Assembly (NCBI GenBank): GCA_903930255.1
Contig: CAIYYA010000003.1
Location: 1-39,672 of the forward strand
DNA length: 39,672 nt
Reading direction: 5' to 3'
Origin: an uncultured beta proteobacterium
GTDB lineage: Bacteria; Pseudomonadota; Gammaproteobacteria; Burkholderiales; Burkholderiaceae_C
Shown here: positions 18,112 to 26,865 of the stretch, piece after piece
How positions within the stretch are numbered: position 1 is the stretch's first letter
Layout: the number at the start of each line of letters is the position of its first letter
Made by a program: the position numbers and the translations under genes
The notes under the pieces: model-generated
Database searches by the model: none
Told to the model about the DNA's origin: nothing
What the model saw: the letters and a program-made list of their open reading frames with translations, nothing else

Positions 18112-18168
18112 ACGGCAGAGTCGCTCCATGATGCAAACTTGACGAAGACTAACTGAAAAGAGGTGAAC

Positions 18169-19605
18169 ATGATATTTCCAAATTCGCAGGCAACGACTTA
18201 CAACGACAAAGTTGTAAGGCAATTTGCCATCATGACCGTTGTATGGGGTGTGGTCGGTATGCTGGTAGGCGTGATCATCGCCGCCCAGTTAGCTTGGCCA
18301 GAGCTTAACTTCGGTATTTCGTTTTTATCCTTTGGACGTTTACGTCCACTGCATACCAATGCAGTTATTTTTGCTTTCGGTGGCTGTGCATTGTTTGCTA
18401 CGTCGTTTTATGTCGTGCAGCGGACTTGCCAAGTACGACTTTTTGGTGACAAATTGGCTGCCTTCGTATTTTGGGGTTGGCAAATCATCATTTTGTCGGC
18501 TGCGGTATCGCTTCCACTGGGTTTTACAACCGGTAAAGAATATGCCGAACTCGAGTGGCCAATCGACATTTTGATCACCTTGGTATGGGTGGCTTATGCG
18601 GTGGTCTTTTTTGGCACCATTGGCACACGAAAAGTGCGGCATATCTATGTGGCTAACTGGTTCTTCGGTGCAATGATTCTCGCGGTTGCATTGCTGCATT
18701 TAGGAAATAGCGCTGAAATGCCAGCTGGCATCATGAAATCCTATTCAGCATATGCCGGTGTGCAGGATGCCATGGTGCAATGGTGGTATGGACACAATGC
18801 TGTAGGCTTTTTCCTGACAGCGGGTTTCTTGGGTATGGTTTATTACTTTATTCCCAAGCAAGCTGGTCGTCCGGTTTACTCTTACCGCTTGTCAGTGGTT
18901 CACTTTTGGGCACTGATATTTACCTACATGTGGGCGGGTCCACACCATTTGCATTACACCGCATTGCCTGATTGGACTCAATCCGTTGGCATGGTTTTCT
19001 CGCTAATTTTGCTGGCACCTAGTTGGGGTGGCATGATCAACGGCATCATGACCTTGTCGGGCGCTTGGCACAAGTTGCGCGATGACCCCATTCTGCGCTT
19101 TTTGATTGTTTCCTTGTCTTTCTATGGCATGTCGACATTCGAAGGCCCGATGATGTCCATCAAGACAGTGAACGCTTTATCTCACTACACGGACTGGACT
19201 GTAGGCCACGTGCACTCAGGCGCTTTAGGTTGGGTTGGCTTGGTGACGATGGGCTCCATGTATTACCTTGTTCCCAAATTGTTTGGTCGTACCCAAATGT
19301 TCAGCATGAAAGCGGTTGAGCTGCATTTCTGGATTGCAACCATTGGCATCGTGCTGTACATCGCTGCACTTTGGATTGCTGGTGTGATGCAAGGCTTGAT
19401 GTGGAGATCGATTAATGCCGATGGCACTTTGACATACACCTTCGTTGAGTCAGTTAAGGCGAGCTATCCGTTTTATGTGTTGCGTGTATTGGGTGGATTG
19501 TTGTATCTCGTTGGCATGCTCATCATGCTGTGGAACACAATCAAAACAGCAACGGCAGGCCGCGCGGTGAATGTCACCATTCCGTCTGTAACCGCTCACG
19601 CGTAA
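18169..19605 (+). CDS. ccoN: cbb3-type cytochrome c oxidase subunit I
   Basis: CcoN is the catalytic haem b / haem b3-CuB subunit of the high-affinity cbb3 oxidase that reduces oxygen to water. The ATG at 18169 is preceded by AAGAGG; a GTG two codons earlier lies inside that ribosome site and is not used. The 478-residue protein has about 12 membrane spans. It has conserved His-rich segments [40 protein letters not shown] and [18 protein letters not shown], which supply the haem and CuB ligands. Length is standard. It opens the ccoNOQP operon downstream of a perfect Fnr box. Confidence 0.97.
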   Translation: MIFPNSQATTYNDKVVRQFAIMTVVWGVVGMLVGVIIAAQLAWPELNFGISFLSFGRLRPLHTNAVIFAFGGCALFATSFYVVQRTCQVRLFGDKLAAFVFWGWQIIILSAAVSLPLGFTTGKEYAELEWPIDILITLVWVAYAVVFFGTIGTRKVRHIYVANWFFGAMILAVALLHLGNSAEMPAGIMKSYSAYAGVQDAMVQWWYGHNAVGFFLTAGFLGMVYYFIPKQAGRPVYSYRLSVVHFWALIFTYMWAGPHHLHYTALPDWTQSVGMVFSLILLAPSWGGMINGIMTLSGAWHKLRDDPILRFLIVSLSFYGMSTFEGPMMSIKTVNALSHYTDWTVGHVHSGALGWVGLVTMGSMYYLVPKLFGRTQMFSMKAVELHFWIATIGIVLYIAALWIAGVMQGLMWRSINADGTLTYTFVESVKASYPFYVLRVLGGLLYLVGMLIMLWNTIKTATAGRAVNVTIPSVTAHA

Positions 19606-19617
19606 GGAATTATTACT

Positions 19618-20250
19618 ATGGCAACTAAAAATAATGGCGGCAGCGTGTCGCACGAGCATGTTGAAACCAGCAACTTAAACTTCATTGTTTTAACTTTGTT
19701 TGTTTTGTTGTTTGGTGGTTTGGTTGAGGTGGTACCTTTGTTTTTCCAAAAATCAACAACGACACCTCTTCCAGGCGTTAAACCCTACACGGCCTTACAG
19801 CTAGCCGGACGCGATATTTACACCCGCGAAGGATGCTACAACTGCCACTCGCAGATGATTCGTCCTTTCCGTGCGGAAACACTGCGTTATGGTCACTATT
19901 CGGTGGCTGGTGAGTTTGTGTATGACCATCCTTTCCAATGGGGTAGCAAGCGCACAGGCCCTGATCTGCATCGTGTTGGTGGCAAATACAGTGACCAGTG
20001 GCAGATCACGCACTTGAATAATCCACGTGATTTAGTGCCGGAGTCGATCATGCCCGCATACCCTTGGCTCATGACTGCTCAGGTCGATGCTGCATCGATG
20101 CCTGCGCACATGACTGCCTTGCGCAGAGTGGGTGTTCCATACACCGATGCTGAAATCGCTGCGTCATCTGCCGAAGTCAAGGGTAAGACCGAGATGGATG
20201 CCATGGTGGCTTACCTCCAGGTGCTTGGTACCCAAGCTACCTTTAAGTAA
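19618..20250 (+). CDS. ccoO: cbb3-type cytochrome c oxidase subunit II
   Basis: CcoO is the membrane-anchored mono-haem cytochrome c subunit. The 210-residue protein has one N-terminal span (about 21-42), the haem-binding CYNCH at 73-77 in [16 protein letters not shown], and SIMPAYPWL supplying the Met ligand. [10 protein letters not shown] is another family motif. An AAGGA site precedes the ATG. It starts 12 bases after ccoN and shares its operon. Confidence 0.97.
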   Translation: MATKNNGGSVSHEHVETSNLNFIVLTLFVLLFGGLVEVVPLFFQKSTTTPLPGVKPYTALQLAGRDIYTREGCYNCHSQMIRPFRAETLRYGHYSVAGEFVYDHPFQWGSKRTGPDLHRVGGKYSDQWQITHLNNPRDLVPESIMPAYPWLMTAQVDAASMPAHMTALRRVGVPYTDAEIAASSAEVKGKTEMDAMVAYLQVLGTQATFK

Positions 20251-20264
20251 ACAGGGGACACGTC

Positions 20265-20408
20265 ATGGAGTTCGATGTCAACTCTCTTCGATCGGTTGCT
20301 ACATTGGCTGCTTTTGTCACCTTTGTTGGCATCATTGCATGGGCATATTCACGTAAGAATGCTAGCGATTTTGAAAAGGCTGCCAATCTTCCGTTTGAGC
20401 AAGATTGA
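20265..20408 (+). CDS. ccoQ: cbb3 oxidase small subunit CcoQ
   Basis: This 47-residue protein starts MEFDVNSLRSVATLAAFV and has one membrane span (about 12-28). It is followed by AWAYSRKNASDFEKAANLPF, the typical CcoQ/FixQ tail. CcoQ stabilises the association of CcoP with CcoNO. GGGGA lies upstream of the ATG. It fits between ccoO and ccoP exactly as in the canonical ccoNOQP order. Confidence 0.95.
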   Translation: MEFDVNSLRSVATLAAFVTFVGIIAWAYSRKNASDFEKAANLPFEQD

Positions 20409-20432
20409 CGAATTCACCTAACAGGAAAAAAA

Positions 20433-21332
20433 ATGAGCGATTTTATTAACAACTATTGGGCACTCCACGTAGCTGGAATCACATTAATCAGTATCTTGGC
20501 TTGCGTCGTGATACTGCTTATGGCTGGTAAGTTAAAGGTGCACACCGCTGCTGACAATACAACAGGGCATGTATGGGATGGAGACTTGCGTGAGATGGAC
20601 AACCCGCTACCTCGGTGGTGGAGTTACATGTTTATTATCACAATTGTGTTCTCTCTAATTTATCTTGTGTTGTACCCTGGCCTGGGAAGCTTCGAAGGCA
20701 AGTTAGGGTGGACTTCAACTGGGCAGCATAAAACTGAAGTTGATAAGGGTAATGCTGAAACAGCGCCCCTTTATGCCAAATTCACGGCAATGAAAGTTGA
20801 AGATGTTGCTAAAGACAAACAAGCAATGGCAATTGGCGAGCGTTTGTTTGGCAATAACTGTGCGCAATGTCATGCATCCGATGCACGCGGCAATAAAGGC
20901 TTTCCTAACCTGACTGATGGTGATTGGTTGCATGGCGGAAGCCCAGAGAAAATCAAAGAAACCATTACGGCTGGTCGAAATGGCAATATGCCACCAATGG
21001 CAGCAGGTGTTGGAAGCGCTGACGATGTGAAAAATGTGGCTCAGTATGTTTTGAGTCTTTCGGGTAGTCCGCACGATTCAGCGCGTGCTGCATTGGGTAA
21101 AGAGAAGTTTGCAGTTTGTGCTGCTTGCCACGGTCCGGATGGAAAAGGCATGCAGGCCGTAGGGTCTGCAAACCTTACCGATAACATTTGGTTGCATGGG
21201 TTTGGTGAAAAAGCCATCCTAGAAATGATCAATGTTGGCAAAGTCAACGTCATGCCGGCTCAAGTTGGCAAGTTGACTGAGGCTCAGATTCATGTGGTCT
21301 CAGCATACGTTTGGGGTATGTCAAACAAGTAA
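20433..21332 (+). CDS. ccoP: cbb3-type cytochrome c oxidase subunit III (di-haem)
   Basis: CcoP is the di-haem cytochrome c subunit that passes electrons to CcoO/CcoN. The 299-residue protein has two N-terminal spans (about 11-31 and 65-82), the motif HVWDGDLREMDNPLPRWW, and haem sites CAQCH (143-147) and CAACH (229-233). Met ligands are expected in NMPPM and VMPAQV. Length is standard. The gene ends 25 bases before a strong terminator, so it closes the ccoNOQP transcript. Confidence 0.97.
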   Translation: MSDFINNYWALHVAGITLISILACVVILLMAGKLKVHTAADNTTGHVWDGDLREMDNPLPRWWSYMFIITIVFSLIYLVLYPGLGSFEGKLGWTSTGQHKTEVDKGNAETAPLYAKFTAMKVEDVAKDKQAMAIGERLFGNNCAQCHASDARGNKGFPNLTDGDWLHGGSPEKIKETITAGRNGNMPPMAAGVGSADDVKNVAQYVLSLSGSPHDSARAALGKEKFAVCAACHGPDGKGMQAVGSANLTDNIWLHGFGEKAILEMINVGKVNVMPAQVGKLTEAQIHVVSAYVWGMSNK

Positions 21333-21357
21333 TACTTGCTTGAACAGTTTAAAATGA

Positions 21358-21394
21358 CTTGGTTTCCTGTAAAAGGGAAACCAAGTTTTTTTTT
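21358..21394 (+). terminator. Strong intrinsic terminator between ccoP and ccoG
   Basis: CTTGGTTTCC (21358-21367) pairs perfectly over 10 bp with GGAAACCAAG (21376-21385), followed by nine T (21386-21394). The GGAG ribosome site of ccoG follows immediately, at 21395-21398. ccoG must depend on read-through or an unseen promoter. Confidence 0.92.
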
Positions 21395-21403
21395 GGAGTT
21401 AGA

Positions 21404-22843
21404 TTGAGCGATTCAAACCCGGATAAGCAGCGTGTCATTCCGATCATTTCAGATACGACTAGCACAACTGGATTCAACCTTTACGCTTCTGAGAAGCTGA
21501 TTTATCCACGCAGTGTTAGTGGATACTTTACGAATTTGCGCTGGCTCGCCGTTTGGGTGACACAAATTATTTTTTACGGCTTGCCCTGGATTGATTGGGG
21601 GCAGCGACAAGCTGTTTTATTTGACCTGGGTACCCGTCGGTTTTATATCTTGGGTTTGGTCTTACACCCACAAGATCTTGTTTACTTATCGGTTTTGCTG
21701 ATTGTTGCAGCCTATTCTTTGTTTTTATTTACAGCGGTTGCCGGTCGTTTGTGGTGTGGTTACGCCTGTCCTCAAACCGTCTATACAGAAATTTTTCTTT
21801 GGATAGAGAAAAAAATATGCGGCGATCGTTCTGCACACATGCGCCGTGATGCCGAACCCTGGTCTGCGCAAAAAATCGGACGAAAAACGGTCAAGCACGC
21901 TATTTGGCTCGCGTTTTCTTTATGGACAGGGTTTACTTTTGTTGGCTACTTTACCCCAATCCGTGTATTAGGTGCTGAGGTATTTGCATTAGATTTGGGT
22001 GCCTGGGAGTTATTTTGGGTGTTCTTTTACGGACTTGCGACTTATGGAAATGCCGGTTTTTTGCGTGAGCAAATTTGCAAACACATGTGCCCATATGCTC
22101 GATTTCAGAGCGCCATGTTTGATCGTGATACTTTGGTCGTAACTTACGATCAAGCGCGTGGTGATCCCCGTGGTTCAAGGTCGCGAAAAGCTGATCCCAT
22201 CAAACTAAATTTGGGTGCATGCGTCGACTGTGACCTTTGTGTACAAGTTTGTCCGACTGGTATTGATATTCGCAATGGTTTGCAGTATGAGTGCATCGGC
22301 TGTGGTGCCTGTGCTGACGCCTGTGACACGGTCATGGACAAAATGGGCTACAAACGCGGCTTGGTCAAATATGCCACCGAAAATGCGCTTGCAAATGGGT
22401 GGAGCAAAGCGCAAACATGGCGCCACGTTTTGCGTCCACGCATTTTGATTTATTCATCGGTGCTCATGGCGATCGTGCTGGCACTGGCCTACAGTGTGCA
22501 CGAGCGCAAGGAGTTCCGTGTTGATGTGGTGCGCGATCGGGGCGTCATGGCGCGTATCGTTGAGGGTGGAAAAATTGAAAACGTCTACCGCTTGCAGGTT
22601 ATGAATGCCTCTGAAGCTGTGCGTCAGTACAAAGTGACTATTTCAGGTTTGCCGGGTCTTGAAATCAGCTCTGACAATTTGGTTTCAGTGGGCGCAGCTC
22701 AAACTCACTGGATGGTGGTGCGTGCGGTTTTGCCGTTTGGCGCTGCCGAACCCGGGTCACACAAAATAAAATTCCGCATCTACTCCATCGATATGGATGA
22801 TGAGGAGTCCGAAAAATCAACCTTTATTGTGCCGATAAACTAA
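21404..22843 (+). CDS. ccoG: cytochrome c oxidase accessory protein, 4Fe-4S membrane protein
   Basis: CcoG (FixG, RdxA) is a polytopic membrane protein with two [4Fe-4S] clusters, implicated in copper reduction for cbb3 assembly. The TTG at 21404, five bases after GGAG, is the best start (MSDSNPDKQ...). A longer frame to 21359 would run through the terminator stem and is rejected. Visible motifs: GRLWCGYACPQTVYTEIF, CKHMCPYARFQ, and the ferredoxin-like CVDCDLCVQVCPTGIDIR then CIGCGACADACD. A C-terminal Ig-like domain follows after a span near YSSVLMAIVLALAY. Length 479 aa is normal. Confidence 0.94.
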   Translation: MSDSNPDKQRVIPIISDTTSTTGFNLYASEKLIYPRSVSGYFTNLRWLAVWVTQIIFYGLPWIDWGQRQAVLFDLGTRRFYILGLVLHPQDLVYLSVLLIVAAYSLFLFTAVAGRLWCGYACPQTVYTEIFLWIEKKICGDRSAHMRRDAEPWSAQKIGRKTVKHAIWLAFSLWTGFTFVGYFTPIRVLGAEVFALDLGAWELFWVFFYGLATYGNAGFLREQICKHMCPYARFQSAMFDRDTLVVTYDQARGDPRGSRSRKADPIKLNLGACVDCDLCVQVCPTGIDIRNGLQYECIGCGACADACDTVMDKMGYKRGLVKYATENALANGWSKAQTWRHVLRPRILIYSSVLMAIVLALAYSVHERKEFRVDVVRDRGVMARIVEGGKIENVYRLQVMNASEAVRQYKVTISGLPGLEISSDNLVSVGAAQTHWMVVRAVLPFGAAEPGSHKIKFRIYSIDMDDEESEKSTFIVPIN

Positions 22844-22850
22844 GCATTCT

Positions 22851-23114
22851 ATGAAAAATTCAGTCTCCGATTCAACTAAACCCTGGTGGAAATTTGGCTA
22901 TGTGTGGTTCATCATTGCGGGACCTGCTATCGTGGTGGTAGCAGGATTTGTGACGCTTTATCTGGCCATCACAAGTCCGAATGAAATCGTCAGTGATGAC
23001 CGCTATAACGAGAATTTCAGCAGCACGGCTTCTGGTAAAAATGCCAGCAACATGGCGCCAGCAGTACAGGGTCGCAATCACGCTGCAACAGGTGCTGCAC
23101 CCATCAATAAATAA
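22851..23114 (+). CDS. ccoH: Short FixH/CcoH-like protein
   Basis: This 87-residue single-span protein starts 7 bases after ccoG. It reads PWWKFGYVWFIIAGPAIVVV, then a short loop and SPNEIVSDDRYNE, matching the N-terminal part of FixH, a cbb3 assembly factor. Canonical FixH is about 160 residues with an extracytoplasmic domain. This protein stops after about 50 FixH-like residues plus a low-complexity tail rich in Ala, Ser and Asn. Short forms are, to my knowledge, common in beta-proteobacteria, so truncation by mutation is not required. Repeat R2b follows. Confidence 0.75.
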   Translation: MKNSVSDSTKPWWKFGYVWFIIAGPAIVVVAGFVTLYLAITSPNEIVSDDRYNENFSSTASGKNASNMAPAVQGRNHAATGAAPINK

Positions 23115-23125
23115 CGCAGCAAGTG

Positions 23126-23229
23126 ATTCCGTTTTCAGATCGATACGACATTAGACGCGAAGCCGCAGACAGTGCTAACGCACGGCAAGGCGAAGTAACA
23201 ACATGTCGTATTGATATGGAAATGGAATG
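23126..23229 (-). repeat. R2 repeat, copy b, with long inverted arms
   Basis: 23151-23229 reversed matches 4017-4095 (79 bp, about 10 differences). In addition 23126-23151 and 23203-23228 are 26-bp inverted arms with four mismatches, enclosing about 51 bp. Transcribed, this would form a long hairpin between the convergent fixH-like and fnr genes, where it could act as a two-way terminator. It resembles MITE- or ERIC-like elements in structure; no transposase is nearby. Confidence 0.75.
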
Positions 23230-23237
23230 AGGTGAAC

Positions 23238-23948
23238 TTATTTGGGGTTCACTAGATCCTGCAGCAATTGAATGTTCAGAATATGCACATGACGCTGTCT
23301 GACTTCAACGATGCCCTCGTCAACAAATTTGGAAAATGTTCGGCTGATAGTTTCCAGTTTTAGCCCCAGGTAGCTGCCGATTTCTTCACGCGTCATTCGC
23401 AAAATCAGTTCTGTCTGAGAGAAACCACGGGCGTGCAACCGTTGCGCCAAATTCAGAATAAATGCAGCCAGTCTTTCTTCGGCTCGCATGCTACCAAGTA
23501 GCAGCATGACACCATGCTCGCGCACAATTTCCCTACTCATGATTTTGTGCACATGCCGCTGAAGAGCGTTCACCTCGCGTGAAATATCTTCAATCTGCGC
23601 AAATGGCATCGCGCAGATTTCTGCGTCCTCCAGCGCGACAGCGTCGCACGTGTGATGCTCGTTAACGATGCCATCTAGTCCAATAATTTCACCGGCCATT
23701 TGAAAACCTGTCACCTGATCACGGCCATCCTCCGAGACGATGCAAGTTTTAAAAAACCCAGTCCTGATTGCATAAAGATTTGAGAATCGCTCACCGTTGT
23801 GAAAAAGTGTCTCGCCACGCTTGATTTTTCTGCGCACGCCAATAATCGAATCAATACGATCAAGCTCATCATCCGTGAGTCCTATTGGCATGCACAACTC
23901 GCGCATATTGCAGTTTGAGCATGCAATTTTGATGGTTTGATGATTCAT
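23238..23948 (-). CDS. fnr: Fnr-type oxygen-responsive transcriptional regulator
   Basis: This 236-residue Crp/Fnr protein carries four cysteines at the positions needed for an oxygen-labile [4Fe-4S] cluster: Cys10, Cys13 and Cys19 in ACSNCNMRELC, and Cys101 in HHTCDAV. The cAMP-type beta-barrel, dimer helix (QRHVHKIMSREI) and helix-turn-helix MTREEIGSYLGLKLETISRTF follow; the Glu and Ser-Arg of the recognition helix (ETISR) predict binding to TTGAT-N4-ATCAA. Four such boxes occur in this window. It is divergent from hemN, and a box at 23981-23994 lies close to its own start codon, so autoregulation is likely. No strong ribosome site is seen. Confidence 0.95.
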   Translation of the reverse strand: MNHQTIKIACSNCNMRELCMPIGLTDDELDRIDSIIGVRRKIKRGETLFHNGERFSNLYAIRTGFFKTCIVSEDGRDQVTGFQMAGEIIGLDGIVNEHHTCDAVALEDAEICAMPFAQIEDISREVNALQRHVHKIMSREIVREHGVMLLLGSMRAEERLAAFILNLAQRLHARGFSQTELILRMTREEIGSYLGLKLETISRTFSKFVDEGIVEVRQRHVHILNIQLLQDLVNPK

Positions 23949-23980
23949 TTACTGGATTTTGACATGGATTTTCATGACCA

Positions 23981-23994
23981 CTGATCTGGATCAA
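23981..23994. promoter_or_regulatory. Fnr box near the fnr start
   Basis: CTGATCTGGATCAA matches TTGAT-N4-ATCAA except for the first base. Class II spacing would place the fnr start almost on its ATG (23946-23948), with no good -10, so repression of fnr or use as a far-upstream (about -97) hemN site is equally possible. Confidence 0.65.
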
Positions 23995-24036
23995 TTATTT
24001 GAATGCTAGCGTCGACCTTAAATTTATCTGCATAAT

Positions 24037-24050
24037 TTGATTGACGTCAA
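24037..24050 (+). promoter_or_regulatory. Fnr box and class II promoter of hemN
   Basis: TTGATTGACGTCAA matches the Fnr consensus with one change. A -10 hexamer CATATT lies at 24073-24078, exactly where an activator centred at -41.5 requires it. The predicted start near 24085 leaves a leader of about 19 bases with an AAAGGA site before the hemN ATG. Confidence 0.85.
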
Positions 24051-24103
24051 GAAATAAAGCTTGTTTTGCAGGCATATTCAGACGATTCGCAAAAGGAATT
24101 TAA

Positions 24104-25501
24104 ATGAAGCAAGGCACTTTTGAGCCCATCTCCGAGAGCCTGATTCGGCAGTACGACGTTTCCGGCCCTCGCTATACCTCTTATCCTACCGCTGACAGGT
24201 TTGTTGAGGCGTTTTCGGCTGATGACTATATTCAAGCGCTGGAGCAACGGCGCGCTGGTGCTTCGGCTTTGGCGCTTCCGCTCTCACTGTACGTTCACAT
24301 TCCGTTTTGTGAATCACTGTGTTACTACTGCGCTTGCAACAAAATCATCACCAAACACCATGATCGTGCACAGGCTTATTTACGTTATTTGAATCGCGAG
24401 ATAGACATGCATGTGCGCCATATGGGCGCAGGGCAAGTTATTTCGCAGTTGCATTTTGGCGGTGGCTCCCCCACGTTTTTGTCAGATGATGAATTGCGTG
24501 AACTCATGGGCATGCTCAGGCGCAACTTCACGTTGACGCCGGGAGGCGAGTTTTCAATTGAAATTGACCCCAGAACCATTGATGCTGGTCGGCTCGAAGT
24601 TTTGGCCGAGCTTGGTTTTAATCGGTTAAGTTTTGGTGTGCAAGATTTTGACCCTGAAGTCCAAAAAGCAGTGCATCGGATACAACCAGCCGAACAAGTA
24701 TTTGAATTAATGGCAGCCGCACGGCAGCGCGGCTTTACGTCAGTCAATGCAGACTTGATATATGGGCTTCCTGAGCAAACCCCAGAGTCCTTTGATCGAA
24801 CGTTAATACAAATTGGTCAGCTCAGACCCGATCGCCTTGCACTTTATGCCTATGCACACTTACCCGAGCGTTTCAAGCCCCAGCGTCGCATCTCATCTGT
24901 TGAGATACCCACGGCCGCGGCCAAGGTTTCAATGCTGGCACGCTCGATGGCTTTCTTGTTAGATGCGGGTTATGTTTATATTGGCATGGATCATTTTGCT
25001 CTGCCAGATGACTCGCTTGCAATTGCCAAGCGGCAAGGCCGTTTGCATCGCAATTTTCAAGGCTACAGCACCCAGCCCGACTGTGACATGATTGGCTTGG
25101 GAGTGTCATCGATCGGACGCGTAGGCGCCACCTACAGTCAAAATGCAAAAACGCTCGAAGAGTATTACGATTTTCTTGACCAAGGGCAGTTTCCAGTGGT
25201 TCGCGGTTTGGCGCTTTCACGTGATGACTTGGTGCGACGTGCCGTCATCATGGCGCTGATGTGTCAAGGCAGACTCTCTTTCGAGTCAATTGAATTAGCC
25301 TATCTGCTTGACTTCAAAACCTATTTTTCGAAAGAGTTGCTGATCTTACAAACACAGGCTGAGCAAGGCTTGGTGGTACTAGAAGATGCCGGCATCCAAG
25401 TCACCAGCAAAGGCTGGTTTTTTGTTCGCGCTGTCGCCATGGTGTTTGACCGATATTTGCAGACTGACCGTACACGCGCCAAATTTTCCAAAATACTGTA
25501 A
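24104..25501 (+). CDS. hemN: Oxygen-independent coproporphyrinogen III oxidase
   Basis: HemN is a radical-SAM enzyme that decarboxylates coproporphyrinogen III to protoporphyrinogen IX without oxygen, supplying haem for the cbb3 oxidase under low oxygen. The 465-residue protein carries the [4Fe-4S]/SAM motif C-x3-C-x2-C at Cys69, Cys73 and Cys76 (with Cys78) in HIPFCESLCYYCACNK. GGGSPTFLSDDEL, EIDPRTID, SFGVQDFDPEVQKAVHR and the N-terminal YDVSGPRYTSYPTA are further marks of true HemN rather than HemW. It is driven by its own Fnr promoter and is divergent from fnr. Confidence 0.96.
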   Translation: MKQGTFEPISESLIRQYDVSGPRYTSYPTADRFVEAFSADDYIQALEQRRAGASALALPLSLYVHIPFCESLCYYCACNKIITKHHDRAQAYLRYLNREIDMHVRHMGAGQVISQLHFGGGSPTFLSDDELRELMGMLRRNFTLTPGGEFSIEIDPRTIDAGRLEVLAELGFNRLSFGVQDFDPEVQKAVHRIQPAEQVFELMAAARQRGFTSVNADLIYGLPEQTPESFDRTLIQIGQLRPDRLALYAYAHLPERFKPQRRISSVEIPTAAAKVSMLARSMAFLLDAGYVYIGMDHFALPDDSLAIAKRQGRLHRNFQGYSTQPDCDMIGLGVSSIGRVGATYSQNAKTLEEYYDFLDQGQFPVVRGLALSRDDLVRRAVIMALMCQGRLSFESIELAYLLDFKTYFSKELLILQTQAEQGLVVLEDAGIQVTSKGWFFVRAVAMVFDRYLQTDRTRAKFSKIL

Positions 25502-25510
25502 CCTTAAGGG

Positions 25511-26188
25511 ATGCAAACATCTCTCGCTACCACAGCTCTTTTGATGGGCATTGTGGGTGGACCGCATTGCATCGCCATGTGTGGCGCTGCATGTGCTGGC
25601 ATTGCTCAGGCTTCCCCAGACCGTCAAACATCAGCGCTTTGGTCGTTTCAGGCAGGACGCGTGTTGGGTTATGCCGCCCTTGGCGCGCTGGCAGCTGCAT
25701 CCATGCAGGGGTTGGGCTGGCTTAGTGTGCAAAGCGCGGCTCTGCGTCCCGTGTGGTCGATGTTTCATGTGGCCATGATGGCGCTAGGGCTTTCGCTTTT
25801 ATTCAACGCGCAACAGCCTGTTTGGCTGGAGGTGGTCGGCAAAAAAATCTGGCTAGCAGCACGCGCTTTGGCATTCGGCCGTGGGCGTGGAGCACCTTGG
25901 CTAATTGGGATACTTTGGGCCTTGTTGCCATGTGGGTTGTTGTATTCAGCTTTGTTGGTAGCTGCGCTTGCTGGGCAAGCATTGCAAGGTGCCTTGGTCA
26001 TGGCTTTGTTTGCTGCTGGAACGACCGTTTCAATGATGCTGGGGCCCTGGTTGTGGTTACGCCTAAAAGGCAATAAATCGGGTGATTGGGGTGTCCGTTT
26101 GGCAGGTTTAGCATTGGCAGCCAATTCGGGCTGGGCACTTTGGCTTGCCTTTGCACACAATGCAGCGCCTTGGTGCGCCACTTCATAA
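25511..26188 (+). CDS. SafE/UreH-like (DsbD_2 family) membrane protein
   Basis: This is a 225-residue polytopic protein (about six spans) of the sulfite exporter TauE/SafE, UreH-like group. Its first helix carries GGPHCIAMCGAACAG (His19, Cys20, Cys24), the metal-like H-C-x3-C motif typical of family members found beside cbb3 and Fnr genes. WALLPCGLLYSALLVAAL is the second hallmark with a Cys in the mirrored helix. It starts 9 bases after hemN and should be co-transcribed from the Fnr promoter. A role in copper handling or redox delivery for oxidase assembly is inferred from context; transport of sulfite is not supported. Confidence 0.8.
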   Translation: MQTSLATTALLMGIVGGPHCIAMCGAACAGIAQASPDRQTSALWSFQAGRVLGYAALGALAAASMQGLGWLSVQSAALRPVWSMFHVAMMALGLSLLFNAQQPVWLEVVGKKIWLAARALAFGRGRGAPWLIGILWALLPCGLLYSALLVAALAGQALQGALVMALFAAGTTVSMMLGPWLWLRLKGNKSGDWGVRLAGLALAANSGWALWLAFAHNAAPWCATS

Positions 26189-26271
26189 TATCCCCCGTTA
26201 ATCAACCTAACACGGCCGCCTGTCGAGATCAAACCGATGTCGTTGTTGATTTACTGCGACACTTCAAGCCC

Positions 26272-26865
26272 ATGAAAAAGCTGCGCGGATTTACGCTGAT
26301 TGAACTGATGGTCGTGATTGCTATCGTGGCCATATTGGCTGCGCTGGCTGCACCGTCGTTCTCGTCGATCATGGTCAAATCCAATGTCTCGAGTGCCGTC
26401 AACACATTTATGGCGGATATGCGTTTTGCTCGCAGTGAAGCGGTGCGCCGGGGTGGCGCTGTCATCATGTGCCGCAGCGATGCCCCTGAAGCTGCCTCAC
26501 CGGTTTGCAACACCGATGATGGCCCTGGTGGTAACGGTTGGGTCAGTGGCTGGATTATTTTTGAAGATCGTGATGCCAGTCTAAATCGCAACACGGGTGA
26601 CCAATTGCTAAGGGTTCAGGGCCCCATCACCTCCTTGGATACCATTCTTGAAGGCAGCAGTGGCTCCACTAAATTTCAGTTCACGGCCATGGGTCGCATG
26701 AAAAGCCTGAACTCAGCCACTTCACTGCGGTTCGGCACATTTGCTTCGTTGTCCAACAGCACGGCGCAAAGTTTGCAACGTCGCCTCTGCATCAACCAAT
26801 CGGGTCGTGTGCGCATTGTGGGTGACGGCTCCATTACTGCTTGTGTTTCGAGTACCGACCGATGA
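26272..26865 (+). CDS. fimT: Type IV minor pseudopilin FimT/GspH family
   Basis: This 197-residue prepilin has the cleavage site [20 protein letters not shown] at its N-terminus. A longer open frame exists upstream, but the ATG at 26272 gives the short basic leader expected of prepilins. The C-terminal part has Cys in CVSSTDR and RRLCINQSGRVRIVG, matching GspH/FimT proteins. FimT/FimU minor pilins prime pilus assembly with PilV, PilW, PilX and PilY1, and some FimT proteins bind DNA during uptake. Its stop overlaps the pilV start (ATGA). Confidence 0.92.
   Translation: MKKLRGFTLIELMVVIAIVAILAALAAPSFSSIMVKSNVSSAVNTFMADMRFARSEAVRRGGAVIMCRSDAPEAASPVCNTDDGPGGNGWVSGWIIFEDRDASLNRNTGDQLLRVQGPITSLDTILEGSSGSTKFQFTAMGRMKSLNSATSLRFGTFASLSNSTAQSLQRRLCINQSGRVRIVGDGSITACVSSTDR

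Noticed and set aside
18163-18168. GTG start for ccoN at 18163
   Set aside because: The GTG lies within the ribosome site of the ATG at 18169.
21359-21403. Upstream extension of ccoG to a TTG at 21359
   Set aside because: It would translate the stem and T-run of a terminator; the TTG at 21404 has a proper GGAG site.
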